64,000 nucleotides of DNA from Quillaja saponaria (taxonomy: Eukaryota; Streptophyta; Magnoliopsida; Fabales; Quillajaceae): positions 6,731,001 through 6,795,000 of the forward strand of contig CM055605.1 of assembly GCA_029379385.1 (NCBI GenBank), given 5' to 3'. Numbering within the stretch: the stretch's first letter is position 1; each line of letters starts with the position of its first letter. This document shows positions 35,892 to 48,361 of the stretch, in pieces. A program made the position numbers and the translations under genes. The notes under the pieces were generated by a model. That model was given only the letters and a program-made list of their open reading frames with translations, made no database searches and was not told the origin of the DNA.

Positions 35892-38800
35892 TCAGAAAGA
35901 AGTATCATCATCTATTGGGGATTCTGACGTAGGAGATGATGATGGAGAAATGCTGACAGACTCTCTAGCATCAATCATCATTGCAATGACCTCTCTCATC
36001 GTTGGTCTATTAAGTGGAGATGTGCTAGTGCAGAACAATGCGATTTTGAGAACGAGTGACATCTCATCAATTGTCCTCTCCTCAGTCAGATTGAGCCTCT
36101 TGTCAAAAATTTCAGATGTTGGCACCTCATTCGTAATTGTTCTTCTTATCCAAGTGACAAGATCGCCACCCTGCTCCAGAGGTTGAACAGGTGGCCGTCC
36201 AGTAATCAGTTCCAGCAACACTACCCCAAAGCTATAGATGTCACACTTTGCAGTCACCTTCATAGTGTAAGCATATTCTGAAAGACGGCCAATCATATTG
36301 TTAGAAGTAGAAGCATCAGGTGACAAGTTCCTTGCTGAACTTTTTCCAAAAGAATCATTCAACATTTAACAACGGAAAAAAAATACTGCGAAACAACAAC
36401 TGTTTGAAATAGAAGCGAAAAAGGGTAATCAATAAAGTTGTAAGTGTGGCACAAGATGCGGGAATAATGAGAAAAAAAAAAAAAAAAAAAAAAACAGATG
36501 AATTCCATGTGGGCTAAAGGGCGTGGAAAGCAAATGACTGCAGCAGATAAAATTAGAATAAGAATAATTGTCACTTGGTCTATACTTACCAGGAGCAATG
36601 TAGCCATATGAACCAGCCACAGCAGACATGGACTTTGAGTAGGAAAAGTCGATCAGCTTGGCCAAGCCAAAGTCTCCAACATGGGCTTGAAGCACTTCAT
36701 CTAGTAATATGTTGTTTGACTTTATATCACGGTGAATGATTTGGGGCTTACAATCGTGATGAAGATAGCATAAGCCTTCTGCTGCTCCAAGAGCAATTTT
36801 ATATCGTACATTCCAATCCAGTAAACATGTTTTCTGATTCCCATGAAGTTGCTCCCCGAGGCTTCCATTTTCCATGTACTCATATAAGAGAAGGTTAGAC
36901 CCCTCATTATAGCAAAAGCCATAGAGCTTCACAATGTTCCGATGCCTTATTTTTCCTAGGGTTGAAATCTCCGCATGGAAACTTCTGTCAACACTCGCTC
37001 CTTCTCCGCGAGAGTTCAGCTTTTTGACAGCAAGTACTTCACCATCAACCATAACAGCCTTATAAACAGTGCCACATGCTCCTCTTCCTAAAACTGCACC
37101 TTCTGAAAAATTGCTGGTGGCCTCTAAGAGATCCTGGTATGTGAAACCTTCTTTGGGGAAGTAATAGTTATCTAATGCACGAGGCTTTGTTTTCTCTTCA
37201 AGTGAAATGAAACCCGGACTGCGACGCTTTATGGCGCAACATATACAAATGATAAAAATAAGAGAAACTAAACCAACAGCCACAGAGATGATGCTCACTA
37301 TTTTTTCTCTAGAAGAACCCTCCTTAATCCAGCTTAGTTTTGGAGTATGATATGGAGCTGTAGGTGGATGGCAGTGGTTTGGAGCCATACTGCACAGGCC
37401 ATCATTTCCAGCAAAATTAGTGTAATCCATCCTCCGAAATGCAGGGGTGTTGGGAACAGCTCCTACCAATTTATTGTTAGAAAGATTGCATACGAGAAGG
37501 CTAGGCAGTTCACCAATCGTTGTAGGAATCTCACCCATAATCTGATTGTCATTTAAATAAAGTGACTCCAACATTTGTAAGTTCCCCAGATTGTCAGGAA
37601 TTGTTCCAGAAAGTTTGTTATGGCTCACGTTCAGAGAAATTTGAAGAGCAGTAAGTTGTCCCAGATGAACAGGGATGCTTCCTGAAAGTAGGTTTCCACC
37701 CAGTTGCAACTCTGTGAGTCGAGCAAGACCCCCCAAAGTACCTGGTATGTTTCCTGTCACTCTATTATCAGAAAGCTTCAACAACTCAAGATTTACTAGC
37801 TCACCAAGTTCATCAGGGAGATTTCCAGTGAACTGGTTCCGACTAAGATCAAGCCTCTGTAGCTTTACACAACTTCCCAACTTTTGAGGAATGCTTCCAG
37901 AGAGCTTATTAGAAGAAATATTAAATGTAACAAGCTGCACTAGATTTCCAATCTCGGGGGGGAGAATCCCAAAAAAAATGTTATCTGACAATAGAAGCCT
38001 CTCTAGATTCCAAAGCTGACCTAACTCTGGGTGTATTGGCCCTGAAAATCTGTTTTGATATAGTTCGAGTGCGGTAAGATTATAAAGTTCAAACAATTCA
38101 ACAGGAAGGCTCCCCGTAAGCTGGTTATCTCCTAGCATTAGCTGCACAAGAGACTTGCATGTTTTTAAGCCATAAGGAATATTTCCAGACAACCTATTTG
38201 ATCCAAGGCTCAGAAATTGCAGTTTCCGATATTTACAAAGATGTGCAGGTATGCTACCAACAAGATTATTGGCAGACATGTCAAGAATAGTGAGGTTGCT
38301 ATTAATTCCTAGGTAAGGAGGAATCTTACCCTCAAGTTGATTGTCAAACAGTTGCAAATCCACCATGCATGTAAGATTTTGAAATTCTAGTGGTATTGAA
38401 CCTGTTAAGTTATTTATCGACAAGTCTAAATTCCGCAGCAGCTTTAATTGCCCCAGCTCTGCAGGGATCTTTCCCTGCAGAAGATTTTCGAAAAGATGAA
38501 GCAAGATGAGATTGGAAATCTGGCTCAACTCACTGGGAATGAACCCACTCAACTGATTTTCAGATAAATCTATCTCAACAGCCCTTGTACAGTTCCCTAG
38601 TTCTGAAGGAATTGTTCCATTCAACTTGTTGGTATATACGTACAATCTCTTCAATTGGGATAACTTCCCAATCTCTCTAGGGAGCATTCCAGTAAATAAA
38701 TTTTCATGCAAGGCAAGTAACTCCAGACTACTGATATTACCAATTTCAGGAGGAATTTCACCAGATAAAACATTTTGCCAAAGAATCAAACTGGTAAGGT

Positions 38801-39551
38801 TCTGAAGTTTTTGAAGATCCCTTGGCAAGGAACCTTCTAAGCCATTCTGTGCCAAACCTAAAATCTGTAAGCTATCGCACTGACTAATTTCTGCTGGTAT
38901 TTGACCTGAGAGGAGGTTCCGCCCTGCCCTGATAATCCTAAGCCGCTTCAATTTGCTGATTGAAGTGGGAATTCTTCCAGTTAGATTATTGCTGTAAATG
39001 ACTAGCTCTTCAAGAGAAGTTAAATTCCCAATCTCCTCAGGTATTTCGCCATACATATAATTCTCACACAGGTAAAGCTTTCTAATTTTGGTGATTTGGC
39101 ATAATGGAGTCAGCACTTCTCCATGAAACCTATTTGTGCAAAGGTCTAGAATCTCTAGATTATGACACTGAGAAAAATTTACAGGAATTGGACCGGAGAT
39201 GAGATTTGTTGACAGATTGAACTCAACTAATCCAGGAATTTTGCAAAAGCTTGGAGACAAAGTGCCAGACAGATTAAGGCCTTTGAGATTTACAGAAGTT
39301 ACCTCAAAATTAGTACAACTCACACCACTCCAATTGCAAGGAGTCAAATCAGAAGAATTCCAGTTATCAAGATGATTAAAGGGGTCAAAAAGGAACTCTT
39401 TAAACTCCAAAAGAAATATCCCCTCTTCGTTTATTGAACTTACTAGGATGACACCGAAACAAAATATTAGTATTAAGTAAAATGGCTTTTGGAAGTGGAA
39501 ACTCCACTCTAGTATCATTTCTGATAGACAAGGAAAGCATCTAGAAATCAC
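35892..39551 (-). CDS. LRR receptor-like serine/threonine kinase (At1g17230 type, subfamily XI-like)
   Basis: A plasma-membrane receptor kinase. Two exons, 39551-36590 and 36277-35892, join as GYIAP-EYAYTMKV within the activation segment, giving about 1115 aa. The order is a signal peptide (hydrophobic FYLILIFCFGVILVSS), an LRR N-terminal cap with CNWSGVSC, and some 25 or more plant-type LRRs (LxGxIPxxLGxLxxL). A membrane helix follows near residues 751-774 (IVSIISVAVGLVSLIFIICI). The kinase domain runs from about 803, with the Gly loop GRGACGTVYKA, the invariant Lys in VLAVKK, the catalytic loop IIHRDIKSNNILL (RD type) and DFGLAK. All core residues are intact, so it should be an active kinase. 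Met12 is an alternative start giving a shorter signal peptide. The ligand is unknown. The 312-bp intron carries an A/T homopolymer near 36472-36494. Confidence 0.93.
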
Positions 39552-41320
39552 TCAACAAAGGCACAAAGAATAGCTACATAGGACATGGCATATAAAAGTT
39601 CAAAGAAACCAGCATATTCTCTATGTTATAGTTCTGAAATTGAAAAAAGATATTAATCAAAGGGTTTTTAAAAAATGGAAAGACAGACAAGAGAAGCCAA
39701 TAATCTGGTTAATAGGCATAGCATGCATATAAAGCTTCATTACAAGATAATTCACAACAAAGAAGCTCAGATTTCAGAACAGATTAGAGGATGAAAGAGA
39801 AAACTAAGTGATACCAGGCACTAAAACGTAAACATAAGAAACTAGAAAATACCAGATATGTGAAAGAAAGGGTGGCTTCTGCGGTGAAAATAACTGAATG
39901 GACTAGAACCCAATTGAGCTTTAATCCTTTACATAACAAAGAAAAATATATAGACCCATGTAGAAATCGATACAAATGACAGGGATAAGGTAGAGAGAGA
40001 GAGATACAGTGACAAACACCTAACTTTACAGAGAAAATTGGAGGCAGATGACAGAGAAAGAAAGTAAATGGACACGAACATTTGATGGAGGAAGGCAAGG
40101 AAGTGAATCTAGGCCGTGAGAGTCACAAATCACAATCTAAAGCATTGAATTTTTTTAGGGTCAACGCTGAGTTATCACTTTACAGGCAAAGTGGTTATGC
40201 TACGTGCCTGTGTTCTCTATTTCTTCTTCTTCTTCCTTTTTGTGCTTCTTCTGGCTACCCACAACCGTATGCTTTCTTGTACTAGTATGATCATTGATTT
40301 TCGTAAATGGAATTTGATGGGTTATAACATTAACGGTGTAGATTGATATTGACGAGACGTGTAAATTTCTTAGATCACAATCTCCGCCATTGTTGCTGGG
40401 CCTGCCAAAATGGAATTTTGGTGGTAAACCCTGTTTGGAACTTTGCTCTGCTTCCCTCCAAGTCTTGAATGTTATCATTTCACTTAGACTGCTGTAGTTA
40501 GTGCCACAGTGCCACCGTGTTCCATTTTCAATCTTTCTCTTCCTATGCCGACCTGGGTTTTGCTATACTTACATGCTCGTGATTCATGAGCATCAATAAT
40601 TGAATCAATTCTAGCTTCTTTTCTATTTCTTTTTTCTGTTTAATTAATTTTTTCTTTTTATGCATTTTCTGTTTGTACTAAGAAAAAGAAGAAGACAAAG
40701 CTGAACTGGTGTAAGTTGTGTTAGATAATTTTTTGTTTATTTTTTATATTATGTTGTATTTTTTATTAATTTTGTTTTACTAAGAGCTTCTTTCGAGGTT
40801 TGTTTTGCCAACATGCCTTTCTCCTACCTAATTGTATTTATTTAATTATTAAAAATTATAATTGAGTTTTAAATTATGTAATAATTATATAAAAAGTTTG
40901 ATAAAAATTACTTATAATCTATAAAATTAATAATTAAAAAAAATTTGTATTTGATAAACTCATTATTTATTTAATTTTTTTATATTAAAATTACTAAAAA
41001 TAAGTATTGTAGTTAAGCAATGGCATGTGGATAATGTGTAGTATTGAGTGTTATTCATGAAATGATGGGGATCTTATAATCTTTTACTTGGTCAAATTTA
41101 ATTATTACGAAACTTGATTATAAACAAAAAAAAAAATAAGCATCAAATATTTGTTAACTTTTTTTTTCTTTTAGGTTATAATAAGAAAAATAAAAAAATT
41201 ATATTATATTATAATTTAAAAAAAAATTCTTAATAAAACTCTCAGCATCTAGATTATCAGATTATAATTTGAAAATAACAAATTGTGAACTTTGACATGT
41301 AAGATAAATTAAGAAGTGAA
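39552..41320. other. Upstream region of the LRR-kinase gene, no coding region
   Basis: Promoter and leader of the minus-strand kinase are expected in about 39552-40500. Short frames there (for example 40200-40478, minus) are Lys/Glu-rich by chance and match nothing I know. From 40600 the DNA turns strongly AT-rich. Confidence 0.45.
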
Positions 41321-41329
41321 AAGTGAAAT

Positions 41330-42010
41330 AAGTCATACTTTCCTTACAACGTTTTCAATAAGTCCTGTAATAAGTTGACATTTATAATACATCATACTTT
41401 TTAAGATTTTTTTTTTCTTTCAAATAAATCATAAATTGTAAATTAAAACATTTTATACTACTTATACCCTTATTTTTTATATTTAATTTTTACTTTAAAT
41501 TTTGATTATGTATACTACTTTACAAAAAAGATCATTAATTTAATTTTTTATTTATTTGATAATTAGTAGAAGAGTAAAATTTTTAAAAAAAATTAATGAA
41601 AAACATTTCTTTTCATTAGAATAAAAAATTGTCTTCATGAGTAACTTTTTTTTATATTCATATGTATGTTACTTGTTTATTTTTTTCCAAACAAATATTT
41701 AAATTTAAATTTAAATTTTATATTTAGATTTAGATTTATTTTTTATTGTCGTCATGAAAGAAAAATATAAATAAGAGTTGAGTTTGAAAATAATATATTT
41801 TTAATAACTTTATAAGGAAAATATGAAAGATAATGAGAACTTCTTATTAATTATTTACAAATTTTATTGTTCTATTAATGTTATAATATTTTTGAAAATT
41901 TGTGCACTTAATAATATTTTAAACTTAAAAAATATAAAAATGATATAAAATGTTTCAATTTAAAGATTAGAACTTATTTTTAAAAAAATATCATTAAAGT
42001 AGGACATATT
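41330..42010. mobile_element. AT-rich fold-back element, copy 1
   Basis: The left arm, around 41370-41500, contains AATAAATCATAAATTGTAAATTAAAACATT. The reverse complement of the right arm, around 41880-42010, contains AATAAGTTCTAATCTTTAAATTGAAACATT in matching order. The two arms thus form a long imperfect inverted repeat. A related element lies just downstream. No reading frame and no clear target-site duplication were seen. Confidence 0.45.
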
Positions 42011-42130
42011 AGAAATATATACTCATTAGAAAACTTATTAGAAATGATGAAAAAAAATAAAAAAATAAAAAAATATAGCTTGTCATTACTTTTTCTAATT
42101 AGGAATGAGCTAACAAACTAAGCATTTTGT

Positions 42131-42730
42131 GAATTAGTTCAGGAAAAATAAAGATAAATCATAGTTTTCCTTCATCATTATAAATAAGTCCCGTAACAAG
42201 TTTAAATTCCCTATAAGTTTTTCTTTTAAAATTTCTCCATAAAAAGTCCTAAATTTTAAATTGAAACATGTGAGCCCACTTTTACTATTTTCATGTCTAA
42301 TTCAATGTTTAAAATATTGATTAAGTAAACTAATTTAAAAAAAATAAAAATCACATAACATAAAATATAGAAAAGTAATAAATTATAATATAATCATAAT
42401 AAAAGAATAATAAAATTATTTAAAAAATTTAAAATCTATTTTTTAGGCGTTCTTGTGTCAAAAGTAATATGAATACAAGATGAGTTTAAAAATAATAATT
42501 TTTTTCTCTATACTTCTTAAGAAAAATATGAAAGGGGAAAATTTGGAAATTTTTTATTTTAACATTAGTAATTTAATGGTTTACTAAATTAATACTTAAA
42601 AATTAAAAATTAAACATAAAAATAATATAAATTATTTTAATTTAAAGTTTAGTTACTTATTTTGAAGGAATTTTTAAAAATAAAACTCATAGAAAATATA
42701 AAATTTAGAACTTATCTTTATTTTTCTCAA
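42131..42730. mobile_element. AT-rich fold-back element, copy 2
   Basis: The left arm begins AGGAAAAATAAAGATAAATC and the reverse complement of the right arm GAGAAAAATAAAGATAAGTT. Inside, CCTAAATTTTAAATTGAAAC pairs with ACTAAACTTTAAATTAAAAT. The same blocks, in the same orientation, occur in the element at 41330-42010, so the two are direct-orientation relatives. No coding potential. Confidence 0.5.
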
Positions 42731-43187
42731 TTAAACTCTACTACAATGTCTTTCATAAAAATAAAAGTGCTCTGATATCATGACCACATTTTGAATTGAC
42801 TTTTTTGATTTTGCTAATGCAACTTTTTCCTTTTTGGTTTACTGGTTGGATTTGATTAAATTACCAAAACCAACTAGCTACAAGAAAAACTTGCCAATGC
42901 AAATTTGAATTGACATGTAAACATGTAGTCAGACATATTCTATCTAGATTCTAAATACAAGTATATTTCTGTAAATTTTGATAACGATCATCATTATGGC
43001 AATGATATAAATACAATATCTTAACATTTGTAGCAAAAAAGGAAAACAAATCCAAATTCTAACAACTTGGATTATAAATACAATATCTTATATTTAGATA
43101 CAAGCAATCAAACAGATGATAGCATCATCCAAAAGAATCCACACAAATCAACAACCTGTGTTGTCAGTTTCAACTTCAGCTCTGATT
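42731..43187. other. 3' flank of the kinesin gene
   Basis: No other gene seen. The region probably holds the 3' untranslated region of the minus-strand kinesin gene, followed by AT-rich spacer. Confidence 0.5.
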
Positions 43188-46100
43188 TCAAATAACATTC
43201 TTCCCCACTGTTCCAATATTCCATCCCCTCTCCTTTTCCTTTTGACTCTGCTTGTGCTGAATTTCTTTAGTTCCAGCTCTTCTACCATTTGCCAGCAATA
43301 CCCTGTGTGCCATCCTCCCTCGACTTCCAATAGAGACTCTAACTTTCTCCATCCCCACATTTACACCAGCTCTTCTAGTATGTTGTTGCAATGGAGACTT
43401 TATCTGAATTTTCTTTTGGAGGCTTCGTCTCAAAATGCTGCTTAGCATCTTTCCTCCACTTCTTATTACTTTAGGACTTTCACAATGAGACTGTGGTGGC
43501 AGACAGTTTGTTTCATATCCATCGGTGACTTCCTTCTGATCTTCTCGATATGGTGGCAGTGGTAACAATGGTGATGTGAACTTAGCTAAGCTTGGCGCAC
43601 TGGGGAGTGGGATAAGAGAGTTGCGCCGTGAAGCAGTGGCTTCAGGAATACGTGGTGCCATTGCACAGATAGAAAATCTTCCAGTTCTTTTAGGAAGTAG
43701 TGGTTTTTCAGCTATCTCAGGAATGTTCTCCTTTTCTATGGGATCCATATACTTGACAAAGCCATCTGCTTGATGAAGGGGCATTGCAGGTTTGTAGCTG
43801 TTATTCTCCATAAGTGGTCGAGTAAAATTAACTTGGTCTTTGGCTCCTGCATTGGTCGCTGGTTCATTAAAATTCTTATGGCTTCCTAATGGTCTATTTG
43901 CAAGAGTTGCTCTAACTTGTGCAGTATTTTGCTCTTCTTGTTGATTTTTCATTTGTTGTTGTTGCTCAGCAATCTTTGTGTCCACGTGTTGACGTGCTAG
44001 CTTTCTCTCAATCAGAAGTTGTGCTTCCAATTCTTTTACCTTCAAAAACGAACACCAATAGTGGTAGCAAAAAAGTCAAATGAGCTCCCCAGTTTGGGAA
44101 ACAGAAATCTGTTATATTTAATGTAAAATATGCAAAATGAGATTTCCAATATAATACCTTGTCTTGCAGATTTTTGGCTTTTAGATCTCTTTCCTTTATT
44201 TTTGAGTCGAATCCATGGATTGTTTCTTCCATCTTCTTGAGTTGCACGTCTTTAATCCTTACCTCTTGCTTGGCTTTTTCAGCCTAACAGATAAATAGTC
44301 TAAATTTAGTGTCAAAGCAATTGACGAGGGACTAGCATGAGTAAGCAAATATGAATTGATAACTGTACATAACTGTAAATCAGGCAACATGAAAAGTCAT
44401 ACCATCTGTTTATATTTCAGAAGTTCAGTACTGTCGAATTGTCTCTTTGCAGGACCGAGTTCAATTCCTCTCACTCTACTAGCAAAGTTCAGTGAGCAAA
44501 GTGTCTCACTCAAATCATTTTCATTAGGACTGATCTGTACAAACATGAGTGTCTTCGAATCTCCTCCTAAGAAAAACAAGTTTGCTCATCAGATTTTTCA
44601 ATGTAAACTGCATGTATTTAGAGGATAAAACTCTGCATGTATTTGGAGGATAAAACTAAGTTTGTTTAGAGGACCAACTCAGAATACATTTATTTATGGA
44701 AGCTGGGAGTACCTAGAGAGTCTTGAAGCAAGTGTGTAAGCTTGGAATTCCTGTACAGCATGGAGAAAAAACAAATTTCATAAGGGTGGTTGATTTGAGT
44801 ATTTTTAGTTGATAAACAAATGCTAATTAGAAATTCAGTGACCTGAAAGGAATGTGTGAGCTTTTAGTAGCAAGAGCCGAAATGACATCACCGAGTGCAG
44901 ATAAAGATCTATTAATATTTTGGGTTTCCTTCAGACGTTCTCCTTGAACTTCTGTTTTTGCTACTCGTTCACTTCCTGCCAGGTCAACCAGCCATAACTT
45001 GCTTGTTGTGCATTCCCCACTCAACAAATTCTCCCCCTTAACCATAACACAGTGAATGCTGTAAATGGAATGAACCATGTTAACAACAGTCCATCATCAT
45101 CACAGTTTCTTAACATATTGAGCTCAAATACAAATCAGATTCAATTGCAAAAAATGAGATAAACTGACCAATGGGATCGGCTGCTGTGCTCATTGGCATT
45201 GGTTGAGCCAACGGCTCTTGCATTACTACCAGTTTGTAAAACTTCCCAGACTTCTGCCATGTCGTTAACATGTGCCTCAACCAATCCAGGGACATGATGG
45301 GTGCCTTCACCTACTTGCCTTATTTCAAGCCTACAATTAGTGAGTGACCACATTTTAGTGAATATATCAGCTCTTTATGAAAATACATAAGCCTTTCAGA
45401 ATGATCTACAGTATCACAATAGTGACAAAAACATATTAACAAAATGATGAATAATGGAAGACCTTATTAAAGTTGAATGAGTGTCATATTACCAAAAAAG
45501 AAAAACCTATACAAAACTCTTGCCCCCCTTCAATAAGCTTCCTTTTCCAAATGCACAAAGTAGAGTGTCCAAAAATACCAAGCGCATAATGCATGCAATG
45601 CTCAGTTTCTCAAACTTTTGCTAAAAATAATTACACAAGAAAAATTCAACCATTTTGTCCAGAATCTCATTATAATAGGTAACCTCGCCAGAGATGTCTT
45701 TACACAAGCGAGATAAAGACCAAATACTTCCACATAAGTTTATTCTTCAAATTTTGACAGGAGGGGCAAAATGTCTAACCTTCTTGACGCTACACCTGGC
45801 TGAGTGCCAATCAGTAAATCTCGTATTTGCTCATTGTAGACTTCTAAGACACTTACAGAAACATCAAAACGATATAGCTTCTGTCTCTCATTGATTATGT
45901 AAAACATTTTCTCAAGAGTCCTGAAGTTAACTCCCCGAGCTTCTTCTGTACCTTCCATTGTGAAAGTTTTTCCACTTCCAGTCTGCCCATAAGCAAATAT
46001 GCACACATTGTACCCATCCAGAACTGAGGCAGCAAATGGAGCTGTGTCCTCGAAAACATCAGCTGAATGCACAAGCACAGAAGAATAACAAATATATTAT

Positions 46101-48361
46101 CAGAAAGAGCATTTCTTTAACATTATATTATAATGTCTAAAAGAACCACAATTTATTGTTTTGTTGAATTTAGTTACCTTGGTCCACTTGGGGGCTAAAT
46201 ACAGAATCGAACTTGAAAGTCTTTCTTAGAGCCCCATTTGACTTTACAGCAAGCTCACCATCTTTTGCACATTCAAAATCAATGGCCATTGTAGCACCAG
46301 CTGTCATTTCTTCATCATTCAAAGGCCTACAACGGCAAAAGACCCTTATATTTCCTGCGAGGAAGAGTAGTTGGTGAACCATCCTTTATATTCTATACCA
46401 TCCCAGCCTATAAATAAAAGACCAAGTGCAGAGCTTACCTCTCAATTCCAAAACTTTGTTGTAGAGTTCTTTCCTTTCCTTGACTCCTTCTATAAACTTA
46501 GTCTTCACATCTTCATGTAAATCAAATTGCTGCTTCACTATTAAAAGACGAATTGGAATTACAGAAGAATGGAAAGGGTATCACTGTAAACAAATATATG
46601 ACTGGAAACTAAGAATTCCACGTTTTCTTACTGGCGGACTGAATAGTCGAACTCATTTCATTCATATCTGCAATGAACTTCTTATATGCATATGCTTCCT
46701 CAGATAGCTTGATGTGCTCCATTTTCATAATCTGTACATTCAAACTTTTTAATCATCTTCATCACACACACACACAAATAAATATATATTGCTTTGAAAA
46801 TTTTCATCTAACTTTCTTACTGTTTCAGTACCTTTACTTTTCTTGTCAAGTCTCTCAATGACGAGAACCACTTGCTTTTCTCTTTCACTTGCCCCTCAAT
46901 GGCAAAAGCTGCAGAAGAAAGACATCAGTATACCATTTAACTGAGACTACAAATGGTTAAGAACCAAAGAGACATAACCATACCCAAAGATCCTACGTGC
47001 ATCGACTTGCGCATGAGCTCATTCTGAAGATCCTGCAAAGATCTCCAAGCTTCTTGGCATTCTCTACTCTTTTGTTGATTCTCTATCTTAAGTTCCTCCA
47101 ACAATCTACTCATCTCGGCCAGTTCCTTCTTCTGACACTCAAAATCTCTTTGCAAGTTCTTATCTCCTTCCACCCTAACATCTCCATTATCCTACAGTCA
47201 GATTGTCAATACTGAATTACTCTATTTTCCCACTCAATTAATTAAAAGTGATCAAGTTTCCAAAAAGAGAGATTACTTTTGGTGCTTGTTCACATTCTTC
47301 CGCTTGAGACATTCTTGTAACTTCTAGTAATTCTTTTTCTCCTGAATTTACATCAGAATATAGAATAAGACTGGTCACATCTCAACATACAGAGCTGTAT
47401 TTCGATCCCATAAAGTAAAAAGTAATGCCTCAACTTACCAGGAGAATAATCTTTTGGTGTCTCGTCTTTGATTGCCGGGGAAGGGTGAAGCTCAAAAGAT
47501 GCTTCTGGAGATAGCTCTTGATTAAAAGTTTGGCACAAAGTAGAGAATTTAACAGTTGGAGTCTTACGGGTATCAACTTTAGACTCGTTAATTCCATTCT
47601 CTAAAGAAAGCTCCACAGAAGTCTGCATGTTGTCATGGGATTTGCCCTCCAACAACTCTGGAGAATTTGTGCAGCTGTTTCTGGTAAAATCAGGTGACCC
47701 AGCACAGATGACCAAATCAGGAGACGTTAAAGAATATCCCAAAATCGATCGGCCTGAAAGTGAATCCTAACCTGCATCAGATCCTAGAAAAACCTTAATT
47801 CTAAATCTATGATTTCTTGCCATTTAATTTTGGAGAAAGTGAAAGGCTAAGTCTTTTACCATCAACCACATAATCCGCCATTGGGTCACCAAATTGCATG
47901 CTATTCTTTTCAAAGCTTTGATTTTTCCAAGAAAATTCTATACCAAGAAAACAGTAACCGACTGAATCACAAAATTCTAGAGATGGGATTCATTTAAAAC
48001 AAAGAAAGGATTTTCTTTGTAATTTTAATCCTACAAACAGATACAGAAGATTCAGTGTTACCGTCACTTGCGCTGCAATACGAATCAGGATCTGCCATTT
48101 TCGAAGTTTGGGAGCTCAGGGGTGCTCGTAAAGGGTCTGCCAAATCAAAAAGCAATTAACTAAGAAATTAAGAGTACCCATTTATGGATGGGCAAATTGG
48201 GAAAATGTGAATCTTGGTGTTAAATCTTAAAAGAGAAACGATGGCGATGATGGGAGTCTAATAGAGGTCTTACAATTGGAGTGAGTGAACGAACTCTCGT
48301 GTAGTGAAGATGCGTCGGTTAGAAGAAGTGGGTCATACACATGCCATTGATTATCCTCCAT
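43188..48361 (-). CDS. Kinesin-14 family motor protein
   Basis: A microtubule motor, expected to be minus-end directed. Seventeen exons join in frame to 1040 aa: 48361-48274, 48136-48062, 47937-47860, 47753-47439, 47341-47277, 47191-46984, 46908-46832, 46731-46632, 46537-46439, 46354-46178, 46062-45780, 45330-45169, 45058-44843, 44750-44713, 44566-44403, 44283-44158 and 44039-43188. The N-terminal part has a low-complexity segment and a coiled coil ([20 protein letters not shown]). The kinesin-14 neck-motor junction [19 protein letters not shown] sits near residue 369. Motor motifs are the P-loop GQTGSGKT (453-460), switch [11 protein letters not shown] (566-575) and switch II DLAGSE (601-606). 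The tail has another coiled coil and a basic, Ser-rich region ([19 protein letters not shown]). The motor is therefore central. No calponin-homology domain is seen, and no malectin-like domain, which some related KIN-14s carry by memory. The KIN-14S-like group is the best guess. Confidence 0.92.

Noticed and set aside
36359..36607. A separate small membrane protein within the LRR-kinase gene
   Set aside because: It is the kinase intron with its homopolymer run read as Phe codons.
37347..37887. Plus-strand genes opposite the LRR region
   Set aside because: Reverse-strand shadows of the leucine-rich repeats; no family match.
40200..40478. A 92-aa gene upstream of the LRR kinase
   Set aside because: Low complexity, ends in a Glu run from a TTCTTC-type repeat, no family match; more likely leader or promoter.
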